The notes beneath the pieces are model-generated. The model was not told where the DNA came from and made no database searches. It was given only the letters and a program-made list of their open reading frames with translations. The translations under genes were made by a program, and so were the position numbers. A DNA stretch of 64,000 nt from Caproicibacter sp046707225. GTDB lineage: Bacteria; Bacillota; Clostridia; Oscillospirales; Acutalibacteraceae. Location of the stretch: the NCBI RefSeq assembly GCF_046707225.1, contig NZ_JBJKOP010000034.1:57894-121893 (forward strand), written 5' to 3'. Numbering within the stretch: position 1 is the first letter of the stretch; each line of letters starts with the position of its first letter. Below, one piece after another: positions 13,266-21,973 of this stretch.

Positions 13266-15725
13266 ATGAGCGCGACGGAGCTGGAAGAATACAACCGAAA
13301 AAGAAACTTTGAGAAAACATGGGAACCCGAAGGAAAACCGGTCCCGGCCGGAAAGCGCCTGAAATTCGTCGTTCAGCATCACCTTGCCCGAAAGGACCAC
13401 TACGACTTCCGCCTGGAATGGGACGGAGCTCTCTTAAGCTGGGCGGTTCCCAAGGGGCCGTCTTTGAACGTTCGCGACAAGAGGCTCGCCATACGGGTGG
13501 AGGACCACCCGCTGGAGTACCGGAACTTTGAAGGAACCATCCCCAAAGGCGAGTACGGCGGCGGAACCGTGATGCTCTGGGACGAAGGCTTCTGGGAACC
13601 GCTGTCGGAGGTCGCGGAGGGCCTTAGCGCCGGTTCCCTCAAGTTTGTTCTGAAAGGAAGACGGCTTCAGGGAAAATGGGCTCTGGTCCGCTTGAAAGCG
13701 AAAGACGGCAAAGAAGAAACCAACTGGCTCCTGATCAAAGAAAAAGACGGGTACGCGAAAGACGGCGACGGAATTTCCGGTTTCGCCACAAGCGTCCGGA
13801 CAGGGCGCTCCATGGAGGAAATCGAAGCGGGAAAAGAGGAAAAAATCACACGGAATCCCTTTCAAAGTGCCGACGTGCAGCTTGCAAAGCTCGTCGCGGC
13901 GGTTCCCGAGGGCGGGGACTGGCTGTACGAAATCAAATACGACGGATACAGAATTCTGGCGTACGCGGAGGGCGGCGCCGTCCGTCTCGTCACCAGGAAC
14001 GGCAACGACTACACGGAGAGGTTTCGGGAGGTTGCGGATTCCATCGCCGCCTGGTCAGGCGGCAGGGCAATGGTGCTGGACGGGGAAATGACGGTCGCGG
14101 ATTCGCGTGGCAGGACGGATTTTCAGGCCCTGCAAAGCTACCTGAAAAGCCCGGGAGACAAGCAGCTCACCTATCTCGTCTTTGATGTTCTGGCGCTGGA
14201 CGGCGAGGATTTGAGAGAGCTCCCCCTGACCGACCGCAAGAATACGCTGGAAGCCCTTTTGAACGACGCGCCGAAAAACCTCCGCTACAGCCGGCATGTC
14301 GAAGGCAGCGGGAAAGAAAGCCTGCTTGCGGCCTGCAGGTTAAATCTGGAGGGAATCGTGGGGAAAAAAACCGGCTCCGTCTACAGCGGGACAAGAAACG
14401 GCGACTGGATCAAGCTCAAATGTGAAAAGCGGCAGGAATTCGTCATCGGGGGATATACGCGGTCTGAAAAAAGGCTCGTCGGGATCAGCTCGCTCCTTCT
14501 CGGCGTCTACGAAGGAAAAGATCTGGTTTACGCGGGGCGCGCCGGAACGGGTTTGAGCGAAAGAAGCATGAGAGAGCTCGAAGAAAAATTTGAGCCGATC
14601 AAACAAAAATCGCCGCCGTTCCGGCAGGCGCCGAAGACGAAGAAAAATGAAACCGTCACCTGGCTGCAGCCGGAAACGGTCGCGGAGATTCGATTTGCCG
14701 AGTGGACGGAGGAACATCTGTTAAGGCAGGCAAGCTTCAAGGGCCTGCGGTCGGACAAAAACCCCGAGGAGGTCAGAATGGAAGAGCCGAATTCCGAAAA
14801 AGACAAGAGCACAGTGAAACCAAAGACGCAGGCGCCCTTCGGCGCGGCAAAATCGGCATCCGCCGACGGCGGCGCCGCGGTTATGGGCGTCAGGATCAGT
14901 AATCCGGAAAAGGTTCTGTTCGAGGATTCCGGAATCACCAAAGCGGACGTCGCCCGGTATTACGCGGCGGTGTCGGAGCGCATGCTGCCCTACGCCGCAA
15001 ACAGGATCCTCAGCATCGTGCGCTGCCCCAAGGGAATTTCCGCGGCCTGCTTTTTTAAAAAACACCCCGGCCCGGGCAGCAAGGGAGTCGTAACCATTCC
15101 GGTTCAAACCGGAAGCGGAGAGACGGAGGATTATTTTTATCTTGAAAACGCCGCCGGCCTGATTTCAGAGGCGCAGATGGGCACGCTGGAATTTCACATC
15201 TGGGGAAGCCGGGTCGAAAACATTGAAAAGCCCGACCTGATGGTATTCGATCTGGACCCGGACGAGGGAATGGAGCTGGCAGGGGTGCGGCGGGGCGTGC
15301 GGGACATCAAAAGCGTACTGGACCAGCTTTCGCTGACCTCGTTTCTCAAAACCAGCGGGGGCAAGGGTTACCACGTCGTCGTCCCTTTCCAGCCCTCCGT
15401 CGGTTGGGATGCCTTTCATGATTTTGCAAAACGCACCGCGGAGCTGATGGAACAAAAATGGCCGGATCGTTACACGAGCAATATCAGAAAAGAAAAGCGG
15501 AAAGGCCGGATTTTCATCGACTGGATTCGAAACGGCAGAGGGGCCACCAGCATTGCCCCCTACTCCATCCGGGCGAGAGCGGGGGCTTCCGTCTCCATGC
15601 CGATTGCCTGGAAAGAGCTCGACACGGTCGCCCCCAACGGAGTCCATATGGCGGACGCCCTGAACCGCATTCAGGAAAAAGACCCCTGGGATGGCTTTTT
15701 CCGGCTCAATCAGCGCCTGAAATAA
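13266..15725 (+). CDS. ligD: ATP-dependent DNA ligase D (phosphoesterase-ligase-polymerase)
   Basis: 819 residues with three domains. The N-terminal 3'-phosphoesterase domain (about 30-170) has HHLARKDHYDFRLEWDG and PKGEYGGG. The ATP-dependent ligase domain (about 195-490) has adenylation motif EIKYDGYRI (Lys224) and downstream motifs DGEMTV and EGIVGKK. The polymerase/primase domain (about 540-815) has the catalytic MVFDLDPDEG (Asp662, Asp664). This order is that of many Firmicute LigD proteins. LigD acts with Ku in non-homologous end joining, but no ku gene is visible within 13 kb upstream or anywhere else in this window. The gene appears monocistronic. Confidence 0.93.
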   Translation: MSATELEEYNRKRNFEKTWEPEGKPVPAGKRLKFVVQHHLARKDHYDFRLEWDGALLSWAVPKGPSLNVRDKRLAIRVEDHPLEYRNFEGTIPKGEYGGGTVMLWDEGFWEPLSEVAEGLSAGSLKFVLKGRRLQGKWALVRLKAKDGKEETNWLLIKEKDGYAKDGDGISGFATSVRTGRSMEEIEAGKEEKITRNPFQSADVQLAKLVAAVPEGGDWLYEIKYDGYRILAYAEGGAVRLVTRNGNDYTERFREVADSIAAWSGGRAMVLDGEMTVADSRGRTDFQALQSYLKSPGDKQLTYLVFDVLALDGEDLRELPLTDRKNTLEALLNDAPKNLRYSRHVEGSGKESLLAACRLNLEGIVGKKTGSVYSGTRNGDWIKLKCEKRQEFVIGGYTRSEKRLVGISSLLLGVYEGKDLVYAGRAGTGLSERSMRELEEKFEPIKQKSPPFRQAPKTKKNETVTWLQPETVAEIRFAEWTEEHLLRQASFKGLRSDKNPEEVRMEEPNSEKDKSTVKPKTQAPFGAAKSASADGGAAVMGVRISNPEKVLFEDSGITKADVARYYAAVSERMLPYAANRILSIVRCPKGISAACFFKKHPGPGSKGVVTIPVQTGSGETEDYFYLENAAGLISEAQMGTLEFHIWGSRVENIEKPDLMVFDLDPDEGMELAGVRRGVRDIKSVLDQLSLTSFLKTSGGKGYHVVVPFQPSVGWDAFHDFAKRTAELMEQKWPDRYTSNIRKEKRKGRIFIDWIRNGRGATSIAPYSIRARAGASVSMPIAWKELDTVAPNGVHMADALNRIQEKDPWDGFFRLNQRLK

Positions 15726-15806
15726 TGAGGAAACTGCCTCCTTAAAAAATAATATGACATACTGTTGTCTGTTTTTCGTGTTAGCATGGAATAGGAGGTG
15801 AGCATT

Positions 15807-16271
15807 TTGAAGATCAAATTGCAAAAAAGAGACGCATTTCTTATCTGCGGATATTATGTAAGAACCGGTCTTGAAACGTGCGGCAGGGACTTTGAAAAAC
15901 TCTGGGAAGAATATCACTTCTCCAGAAAAAATAACAGCATCTTTAAAAATCGTGATGACTTCTACGGGCTCATGTGGAAAACGGAAGACCATGGCAGCGG
16001 CTTTTTTTACCTGATCGGCATGGAAATTAACGCAACGGAGAAACTGCCCCCCAATGCCGCAGTCAGACAAATACCGCCCGCGGAGTACGCCGTCGCGTCC
16101 GTGTCCGCCTCCGTTTCCGCCACGGATGCCTGGACCGATTTCTACTACAAAACATTGCCGGAAACCGGATTGATCCCCGCCGCCGGTCACGTTTACGATT
16201 TCGAGTATTACCCGGACGGAAACGGACAGAGTTACGAGCTTTGGACCCCCGTGCAGAAAAGGACTGTCTAA
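15807..16271 (+). CDS. GyrI/AraC effector-binding-domain protein
   Basis: 154 residues resembling the stand-alone SHV2-fold effector-binding proteins (AraC E/GyrI-like): a first strand around KLQKRDAFLICGYYVRTGLE, the central YLIGMEINATEKLP block and the final GHVYDFEYYPDG with ELWTPVQ. These proteins bind small amphipathic ligands and sometimes sequester drugs. The TTG at 15807, 8 nt from AGGAGG, is preferred to a GTG that overlaps the ribosome site. It is followed by a bidirectional terminator. Ligand unknown. Confidence 0.75.
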   Translation: MKIKLQKRDAFLICGYYVRTGLETCGRDFEKLWEEYHFSRKNNSIFKNRDDFYGLMWKTEDHGSGFFYLIGMEINATEKLPPNAAVRQIPPAEYAVASVSASVSATDAWTDFYYKTLPETGLIPAAGHVYDFEYYPDGNGQSYELWTPVQKRTV

Positions 16272-16292
16272 GCGGCACGCGTCCCATTTGCA

Positions 16293-16327
16293 AAAAATCC
16301 TGTAGCCCAAACGGCTACAGGATTTTT
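16293..16327. terminator. Bidirectional terminator
   Basis: 15-bp stem AAAAATCCTGTAGCC pairing with GGCTACAGGATTTTT around a 5-nt loop. It serves the effector-binding-domain gene on the plus strand and ykuS on the minus strand. Confidence 0.8.
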
Positions 16328-16338
16328 GCTGTGAGTGT

Positions 16339-16596
16339 TTAACCGCTGGCCTCAATTTTTCCGGCCACTTCCTCCGGCGTCAGCCCGCTCGCGTTGATGA
16401 CAACCGCTTTCGTTCTGGTCTCCTCATACCCGAGAAAATCGGAATTTTCCCCGGAAAGCACGATCGCGTCGTAATTCCGCAATTTGGAAGCAGACTGCTG
16501 TTCGTCCAGATTGATTGATTCCACATGGTACCCTTTTCCGGCCAGGTAGTCCCTGACCGGCGTAAGATCTTTTTGTATTGCGATAGTTCCTTTCAT
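16339..16596 (-). CDS. ykuS: YkuS/UPF0180 family protein
   Basis: 85 residues resembling Bacillus YkuS (UPF0180): an initial I-A-I-x-x-x-L-T-P-V-R-D-Y-L-A-x-K-G-Y strand-helix, YDAIVLSGENSDFLGYEETR (family motif V-V-T-G-x-D-x-N-x-x-G) and VINASGLTPEEVAGKIE near the end. Small soluble protein, function unknown. GAGGTGATTGC precedes ATG. Confidence 0.8.
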   Translation of the reverse strand: MKGTIAIQKDLTPVRDYLAGKGYHVESINLDEQQSASKLRNYDAIVLSGENSDFLGYEETRTKAVVINASGLTPEEVAGKIEASG

Positions 16597-16802
16597 GCAA
16601 TCACCTCGAATTTATTATTTGTCCCGAAAACAGTTCTATCCATCATTCTCGGACCACATTTCCCGCTTTGAGCCTTCCTTTTCAAAGGCGCTGAACCGAT
16701 GTCTTGCCGCACAGGAATCAAAAAAGTTGATTCGCCTGATACTCCATTCATTACGAATATAAAGTGGATTCGGAAATATTTTTTTGCAGCGTTCATGGTC
16801 TA

Positions 16803-16856
16803 TTGACATTTTATAAAAAAACACATAAAATAAACATATGAACAACAGCTCATATG
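16803..16856 (+). promoter_or_regulatory. Promoter and operator of the zinc/cadmium efflux operon
   Basis: TTGACA (16803-16808), 17-bp spacer, TAAAAT (16826-16831). Immediately after it is a perfect inverted repeat CATATGA-N8-TCATATG (16835-16856), a likely site for the ArsR/SmtB-type repressor encoded 20 bp downstream. Confidence 0.65.
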
Positions 16857-16875
16857 AATGGATGTTTGATATACT

Positions 16876-17226
16876 ATGGCCAACAATGACAAAACAGGCC
16901 TTTCTTCGTTGGAATCAGCGCCGAATCGGACCAACATCGAAATGCCGGACGATGAAATCCTTTACGATCTGGCGGATCTGTTTAAAATTTTTGCCGACTC
17001 CACGCGCATCAAAATTCTTTACGTGCTGCTGGAATCGGAGCTGTGTGTCTGCGACATCGCGCAGCTGCTCGGCATGAACCAATCCGCCATTTCCCATCAG
17101 CTCAGGGTGCTCAAGCAGAGCAAGCTGGTCAAGTACCGAAGGGAGGGCAAGACGATCCTCTACTCCCTCGCGGACGGCCATGTGCGCGCCATTCTGGATC
17201 AGGGCATGGAGCATGTCGGCGAATAA
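16876..17226 (+). CDS. ArsR/SmtB-family metalloregulator (Zn/Cd type)
   Basis: 116 residues. Winged helix with FKIFADSTRIKILYVLLE, the metal motif ELCVCDIAQLLG (C-x-C in the alpha3N position as in CadC/SmtB) and recognition helix MNQSAISHQLRVLKQSK. The C-terminal helix carries DGHVRAILDQGMEHVGE, i.e. the D-x-H...H-x-x-E alpha5 zinc site. Having both sites suggests a Zn/Cd/Pb sensor. It is the first gene of an operon with an HMA protein and a P1B ATPase, preceded by a perfect inverted repeat. Confidence 0.88.
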   Translation: MANNDKTGLSSLESAPNRTNIEMPDDEILYDLADLFKIFADSTRIKILYVLLESELCVCDIAQLLGMNQSAISHQLRVLKQSKLVKYRREGKTILYSLADGHVRAILDQGMEHVGE

Positions 17227-17249
17227 AGAAACAAATGGAGGTTACAACC

Positions 17250-17468
17250 ATGAAAAAGCGAATTAAGCTGACGGACCTTGACTGTGCCGCGTGCGCGGCG
17301 AAAATGGAAGAAGCCATCCGCAAAATTCCGGGCGTTAACAGCGCGACCGTCAGTTTTCTGACACAGAAGCTCACGCTGGACGCGGACGAAAGCCGTTTTG
17401 ACGAAATTGTGAAGCAGGCGGCGGCCGTCTGCAAAAAGATTGAACCGGACTGCAGGCTGAATCCGTAA
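17250..17468 (+). CDS. Heavy-metal-associated (HMA) domain protein
   Basis: 72-residue HMA ferredoxin-like fold with the metal-binding L-D-C-A-A-C motif (KLTDLDCAACAAKMEEAI) and a typical PGVNSATVSFLTQKLTLD strand. The next gene encodes a P1B ATPase without any N-terminal HMA domain, so this small protein probably acts as that missing domain or as a metallochaperone. Start at 17250 is chosen since GGAGG is 8 nt upstream. Confidence 0.87.
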   Translation: MKKRIKLTDLDCAACAAKMEEAIRKIPGVNSATVSFLTQKLTLDADESRFDEIVKQAAAVCKKIEPDCRLNP

Positions 17469-17498
17469 CACACCAAAATCAAAACAAGGAGCGGCGAA

Positions 17499-19343
17499 AT
17501 GAATCACAAACAAAAAAGAATGCTGCTGCGCATCTGTGTAAGCGCTGTTCTTCTCGTCCTGTTACAATTCATTCCGACAACCGGTTTTTTAAAACTTCTT
17601 CTTTATCTGATTCCCTACGTCGTTGTCGGCGGTGATATTCTCTGGAAAGCGGTGCGCAATCTCGCGCACGGACAGGTATTCGACGAAAATTTTCTCATGT
17701 GCGTCGCAACGGTCGGCGCGTTCTGGACCGGTGAGTACCCCGAAGCCGCGGCGGTCATGCTGTTCTATCAGGTTGGCGAGCTGTTTCAAAGCTACGCGGT
17801 CGGCCGTTCCCGAAAGTCGATCTCCGACCTGATGGATATCCGGCCCGATTCCGCCAATTTAGAGGAAAACGGCGAAATGAGGCAGGTTGACCCGGAGGAG
17901 GTTCAGGTCGGCGATATCATCGTCGTCCGTCCCGGAGAAAAAATCCCGCTGGACGGCATTGTGACGGATGGAAGCTCAAGCGTAAACACCTCCGCCCTGA
18001 CCGGCGAATCGCTTCCGCGTGAGGTGGGGACCGGCGACGAGGTCGTCAGCGGATGCGTCAATCTGAACGGCCTGCTGCGTGTGCGGGTCAGCCGTCCGTT
18101 CGAGGAATCCACTGTTTCCAAAATTCTGGAGCTGGTGGAAAATTCCGCCGCCAAAAAAGCGAAAGCGGAAAATTTCATCACCCGCTTTGCCCGCTACTAC
18201 ACCCCCGCGGTGGTCGGCGGCGCTCTGCTCCTCGCCGTGCTTCCTCCCCTGTTCTTCCACGGCGGGTGGAACGACTGGATTCAGAGGGCCTTGATCTTCC
18301 TTGTGATCTCCTGCCCCTGCGCGCTCGTCATCTCGATTCCGCTCAGCTTCTTCGGCGGCATCGGCGGCGCCTCGCGGCGAGGTATTCTCGTGAAGGGAGG
18401 CAACTATCTGGAAGCGCTTGCCCGGGCGGAAATCGTTGTGTTCGACAAAACGGGGACCCTGACCAAAGGCACGTTTCGCGTGACGGCGGTCCACCCGGAG
18501 CAGATTCCCGAAGAGAAGCTTCTCGACTTGGCCGCGCTGGCGGAAAGCTATTCCGAACACCCGATCTCCCGCTCCCTGAAAGAGGCCTGTAAAAAGGAGC
18601 CGGAGCGGTCGGAGGTGTCGGACGTACAGGAAATCGCGGGACAGGGCGTGCGCGTGAAAATCGGCGGCAAATCGGTCAGCGTGGGCAACGCCAGGCTGAT
18701 GGAGCAAGAGGGCGTGCGCGGCAGAGAGTGCGAACTGACCGGCACGATCGTCCATGTTGCGGTCGACGGGACGTATATGGGGCATATCGTGATTTCCGAC
18801 GAAGTACGGGAAGACGCGCCCGAAGCGATTGCCGCGTTAAAACAGCTTGGCGTCCGTTCCTGCGTGATGCTGACCGGCGACGCCAAAGCCGTCGGGGAAG
18901 ACGTCGCCGCGCGCCTCGGGATCGACGAAGTCCACGCCGAACTGCTGCCCGCCGGTAAGGTGGAGCAGGTCGAGCGCCTGCTCGGTCAAAAAACCGGACG
19001 CGGCAAGCTGGTGTTTGTCGGCGACGGTATCAACGACGCGCCGGTGCTCTCCCGCGCCGACATCGGCATCGCAATGGGGGGCCTTGGCTCCGACGCGGCA
19101 ATCGAGGCCGCCGATGTCGTCCTGATGGACGACCATCCCTCCAAAATTGCGGACGCGATCCGCATTTCAAGAAGGACGCTCCTGATCGCCCGGCAGAATA
19201 TTGTCTTCGCGCTGGGCGTAAAACTCATCGTGCTGACTCTGGGCGCGCTTGGGTTTGCCAACATGTGGGAAGCCGTTTTCGCGGACGTCGGAGTATCGGT
19301 TCTCGCCATTCTGAACGCTTCGCGCGCGTTGAAAATGAAGTAA
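17499..19343 (+). CDS. P1B-type Zn2+/Cd2+/Pb2+-exporting ATPase
   Basis: 614 residues. Actuator domain has TGES; membrane metal site CPC (VISCPCALVIS, Cys272-Pro-Cys274); phosphorylation site FDKTGTLTKG (Asp316); nucleotide domain has SEHPIS; hinge is GDGINDAPVLSRADIGIAMG. The last helices carry GVKLIVLTLGALG and MWEAVFADVGVS, with the Lys and Asp typical of the P1B-2 Zn/Cd/Pb group. There is no cytosolic HMA domain at the N-terminus; it is supplied by the separate small gene just upstream. Acts in the cytoplasmic membrane as efflux pump, controlled by the ArsR/SmtB protein of the operon. Confidence 0.93.
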   Translation: MNHKQKRMLLRICVSAVLLVLLQFIPTTGFLKLLLYLIPYVVVGGDILWKAVRNLAHGQVFDENFLMCVATVGAFWTGEYPEAAAVMLFYQVGELFQSYAVGRSRKSISDLMDIRPDSANLEENGEMRQVDPEEVQVGDIIVVRPGEKIPLDGIVTDGSSSVNTSALTGESLPREVGTGDEVVSGCVNLNGLLRVRVSRPFEESTVSKILELVENSAAKKAKAENFITRFARYYTPAVVGGALLLAVLPPLFFHGGWNDWIQRALIFLVISCPCALVISIPLSFFGGIGGASRRGILVKGGNYLEALARAEIVVFDKTGTLTKGTFRVTAVHPEQIPEEKLLDLAALAESYSEHPISRSLKEACKKEPERSEVSDVQEIAGQGVRVKIGGKSVSVGNARLMEQEGVRGRECELTGTIVHVAVDGTYMGHIVISDEVREDAPEAIAALKQLGVRSCVMLTGDAKAVGEDVAARLGIDEVHAELLPAGKVEQVERLLGQKTGRGKLVFVGDGINDAPVLSRADIGIAMGGLGSDAAIEAADVVLMDDHPSKIADAIRISRRTLLIARQNIVFALGVKLIVLTLGALGFANMWEAVFADVGVSVLAILNASRALKMK

Positions 19344-19488
19344 TAATACAGGCTTCCGGCGTCATGGCCTCCTCGCGGCGCAGGCGGTACCAGTCGCAAT
19401 CAGAATCAGGCTCGCATCCAAGAAACATGACACCGTTGTTGCTTGTGTGCGCACCGACCACGTACATCATGATGTTAAAAGCAGGCGC

Positions 19489-19518
19489 TTGACAACAAAC
19501 GTTCGAATCTTTTATAAT
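19489..19518 (+). promoter_or_regulatory. Promoter of tag
   Basis: TTGACA (19489-19494), 18-bp spacer, TATAAT (19513-19518), about 50 bp upstream of the start codon. Confidence 0.7.
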
Positions 19519-19568
19519 AGTCATATCTTTTATCCCGTCGAAGTGAGAGACGAAAGGGGAATTCTGTT

Positions 19569-20141
19569 ATGACGCGCTGCGGCTGGTGCGAATCCGACGA
19601 TCTTTACCGGGCTTATCACGACGAGGAATGGGGCGTTCCCGTTCACGACGACCGAAAACACTTTGAATTCCTGATTTTGGAATCCGCGCAGGCAGGATTG
19701 AGCTGGATCACGATTCTGCGCAAACGCGAAGCGTACCGCGCGGCGTTCGACGGATTCGATCCGGAGAAAATCGCGGCCTACGGGGAAGAAAAAATCGGGG
19801 AGCTGATGACCGACTCCGGCATTATCCGGAACCGCAGAAAAATTGAATCCGCGGTAAACAACGCGCGGCGTTTTCTGGAGGTGCAAACGGAATTCGGCAG
19901 CTTCGACCAATACATCTGGGGATTCGTCGGTGGGAAGCCGGTCGTCGGGCATTACGACACGCTCGATGAGATTCCCGCGAAAACGGAGCTCTCCGAACAG
20001 GTCAGCCGCGACCTGAAAAAGCGCGGATTTCAGTTTCTCGGCCCGGTCATCGTTTACTCGCACCTTCAGGCGACCGGACTTGTGAACGATCATCTCGACT
20101 CGTGTTTTCGTAAAAAGCTCTGCGCTTCTCAACCATCATAA
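19569..20141 (+). CDS. tag: DNA-3-methyladenine glycosylase I
   Basis: 190 residues. The Tag signature is complete: N-terminal RCGWCESDDLYRAYHDEEWG (zinc-binding Cys and His), FEFLILESAQAGLSWITILR with the catalytic-pocket Glu and Trp, and C-terminal YSHLQATGLVNDHLDSC with the second pair of zinc ligands. It removes 3-methyladenine from alkylated DNA in base excision repair. It is monocistronic, bracketed by its own near-consensus promoter and a strong terminator. Confidence 0.95.
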   Translation: MTRCGWCESDDLYRAYHDEEWGVPVHDDRKHFEFLILESAQAGLSWITILRKREAYRAAFDGFDPEKIAAYGEEKIGELMTDSGIIRNRRKIESAVNNARRFLEVQTEFGSFDQYIWGFVGGKPVVGHYDTLDEIPAKTELSEQVSRDLKKRGFQFLGPVIVYSHLQATGLVNDHLDSCFRKKLCASQPS

Positions 20142-20143
20142 TG

Positions 20144-20185
20144 AACACAAAAGGCACGGGAAAACTCTCCCGCGCCTTTTGTGTT
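20144..20185. terminator. Bidirectional terminator between tag and hydA
   Basis: Long stem AACACAAAAGGCACGGGA pairing, with one mismatch, with TCTCCCGCGCCTTTTGTGTT. It serves both convergent genes. Confidence 0.8.
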
Positions 20186-20194
20186 CCAAGCTTT

Positions 20195-21973
20195 TTACCA
20201 GTCCGTTCGGTCCGGCTCCGCCGTCTCCCGCCCGGCGGCCCCGGGGGAAAGAGGCATCTCCCAAAGCCGGTGGTCCGTGTGCAGCAGCTCGTGTGCCCGG
20301 TGGGACAACGGCTTTTCCAGGTAATCCCGATACATGCGCAAAACAGCGGAATTTTCATGGGAAAAGCGGATCTCGCTGCTTTGGTCGAGCCCGTACAGAT
20401 TTTCGGCGCGCACACCGGCGGGCTCTTCGCCCTCCAGAATCGGCTGCCCGCCGCCCCCGGAGCAGCCGCCGGGGCAGGCCATAACCTCCACAAAATCATA
20501 ACGGGCTTTCCCGTTTTGCACCGCCTCAATCAGCCGCCTTGTGTTGCCCAGGCCGCTCACGACCGCGACTTTCAGCGGCGTGCCGTTCAGGTCGAACGCG
20601 GCTTCCTTCCATCCGTCCATGCCGCGCACCTGACGGAACGCGTCCGGGTCCGGGTTTTTCCCGGCGGTCAGGTAATACGCGCTTCGCAGCGCGGCCTCCA
20701 TCACGCCGCCGGTCGCGCCGAAAATGACCCCCGCGCCCGATCCCTCGCCGAGAGGCGCGTCAAACTCCTCTTCGCCCAGCTCGCCGGCGCGGATCTGCTC
20801 CGCGCGGATCATCCGGTCGATTTCGCGGGTGGTCAGCACAATGTCCACGTCATGCCCGCACCCTGCGCTGTTCATGGTCGGAAGCTCGGCCTCATGCTTT
20901 TTCGCAATGCACGGCATGACGGAAACACAGCAGATTCGTTCCGGTTCGATCCCGAGCAGCTTCGCGTAATAACTCTTTGCGACCGCGCCGAACATCTGCT
21001 GCGGGGATTTCGCGGTGGAAAGCTGGCCGACCAGATCGGGGTACTGCGACTTCAGAAAGCGAACCCAGCCCGGGCAGCAGGAGGTAAACATCGGCAGGGG
21101 ATTGTCCCCGCGTGTTTTCAGCCGCCCCAGGAATTCGTTCCCCTCCTCCATGATGGTCAGGTCGGCGCTGAAGGTGGTATCGAAAATATAATCGAAGCCC
21201 ATTTTCCTCAGCGCGGAAACAAGCCGCTTCACAGTCGCCTGTTTCCTGCCGATTCCAAGCGATTCCCCCCATGCCGCGCGAACGGCGGGGGCGACTTGAA
21301 CCACCGTGACCGTCTGCGGGTCCGCCAGCGCGGCGAAAGCCCGCTCCGTGTCGTCCCGCTCTCTCAGCGCGCCGACCGGGCAATGGGTGATGCACTGCCC
21401 GCACAGCGCGCAGTCGGAATCCTCAATTTTGCGGTTTAGAGACACATCCACCGTCGTGCGGGAGCCGGTGTTTGCCACATCCCAGATTCCCATGCCCTGA
21501 ATCCGGTCGCAGACCTGAACGCAGCGCATACACTTGATGCACTTTGAAAAATCCCGGATCAGCGGAAATTCCCGGTTCCACGGGGAATACGGAAGCTCCC
21601 TGCGGTACGGCAGGTCGAGAATTCCAAGGTCGTTCGCCATAGACTGCAGGCTGCAGTTCCCGCTGCGCGCGCAGGTGGCGCAGTAACAGTCATGCTGGGA
21701 TAAAATCAGCTCCACGTTGGTCCGCCGCGCTTCGCGCACGCGGGGGCTGTTAGTGCGGATGACCATGCCCTCCTTCACCCGGTTGTTGCAGGCCGTGACC
21801 AGCCGGTCGGTCCCCTCCAGCTCCACCACGCAGACACGGCAGGCTCCGATTTCATTGATTCCCTTTAAATAGCAGAGAGTGGGAATCGAAACTCCCGCCG
21901 CGGCGGCCGCTTCCAGAATCGTTGCCTCGTCCCGCGCGGCCAGGGGGGTTCCATTGATCGTGACGTTTACCAT
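20195..21973 (-). CDS. hydA: [FeFe] hydrogenase catalytic subunit
   Basis: 592 residues. Domains in order: [2Fe-2S] ferredoxin (Cys in PTLCYLKG, GACRVC and TACNN), a His-ligated [4Fe-4S] motif (SQHDCYCATCARSGNC), two [4Fe-4S] clusters (CIKCMRCVQVC and CALCGQCITHCPVG), then the H-cluster domain with TSCCPGWV (L1), MPCIAKKHE (L2) and EVMACPGGCSGGGGQP (L3), then the small-subunit-like tail. L3 has Ser where Asn or Asp-Gly is more usual. Start at 21973 has GGGAGG upstream and overlaps the stop of the partner gene by 7 bp. The GltD-type partner matches the glutamate-synthase-linked (group A2) hydrogenases, so it probably couples H2 turnover to NAD(P)H. Confidence 0.94.
   Translation of the reverse strand: MVNVTINGTPLAARDEATILEAAAAAGVSIPTLCYLKGINEIGACRVCVVELEGTDRLVTACNNRVKEGMVIRTNSPRVREARRTNVELILSQHDCYCATCARSGNCSLQSMANDLGILDLPYRRELPYSPWNREFPLIRDFSKCIKCMRCVQVCDRIQGMGIWDVANTGSRTTVDVSLNRKIEDSDCALCGQCITHCPVGALRERDDTERAFAALADPQTVTVVQVAPAVRAAWGESLGIGRKQATVKRLVSALRKMGFDYIFDTTFSADLTIMEEGNEFLGRLKTRGDNPLPMFTSCCPGWVRFLKSQYPDLVGQLSTAKSPQQMFGAVAKSYYAKLLGIEPERICCVSVMPCIAKKHEAELPTMNSAGCGHDVDIVLTTREIDRMIRAEQIRAGELGEEEFDAPLGEGSGAGVIFGATGGVMEAALRSAYYLTAGKNPDPDAFRQVRGMDGWKEAAFDLNGTPLKVAVVSGLGNTRRLIEAVQNGKARYDFVEVMACPGGCSGGGGQPILEGEEPAGVRAENLYGLDQSSEIRFSHENSAVLRMYRDYLEKPLSHRAHELLHTDHRLWEMPLSPGAAGRETAEPDRTDW

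Noticed and set aside
15732..15790. Promoter before the effector-binding-domain gene
   Set aside because: Only weak -35/-10 matches.
16600..16800. Minus-strand frame between ykuS and the zinc-efflux promoter ending FSAFEKEGSKREMWSENDG
   Set aside because: Slight resemblance to the end of a small enzyme, but no start, no ribosome site and stops in the other frames; could be a decayed gene.
19343..19490. Minus-strand frame reading MYVVGAHTSNNGVMFLGCEP followed by DSDCDWYRLRREEA
   Set aside because: It looks protein-like but is short, has no ribosome site, and overlaps the promoter of tag; no family recognised. Possibly a relic, not supported enough to list.
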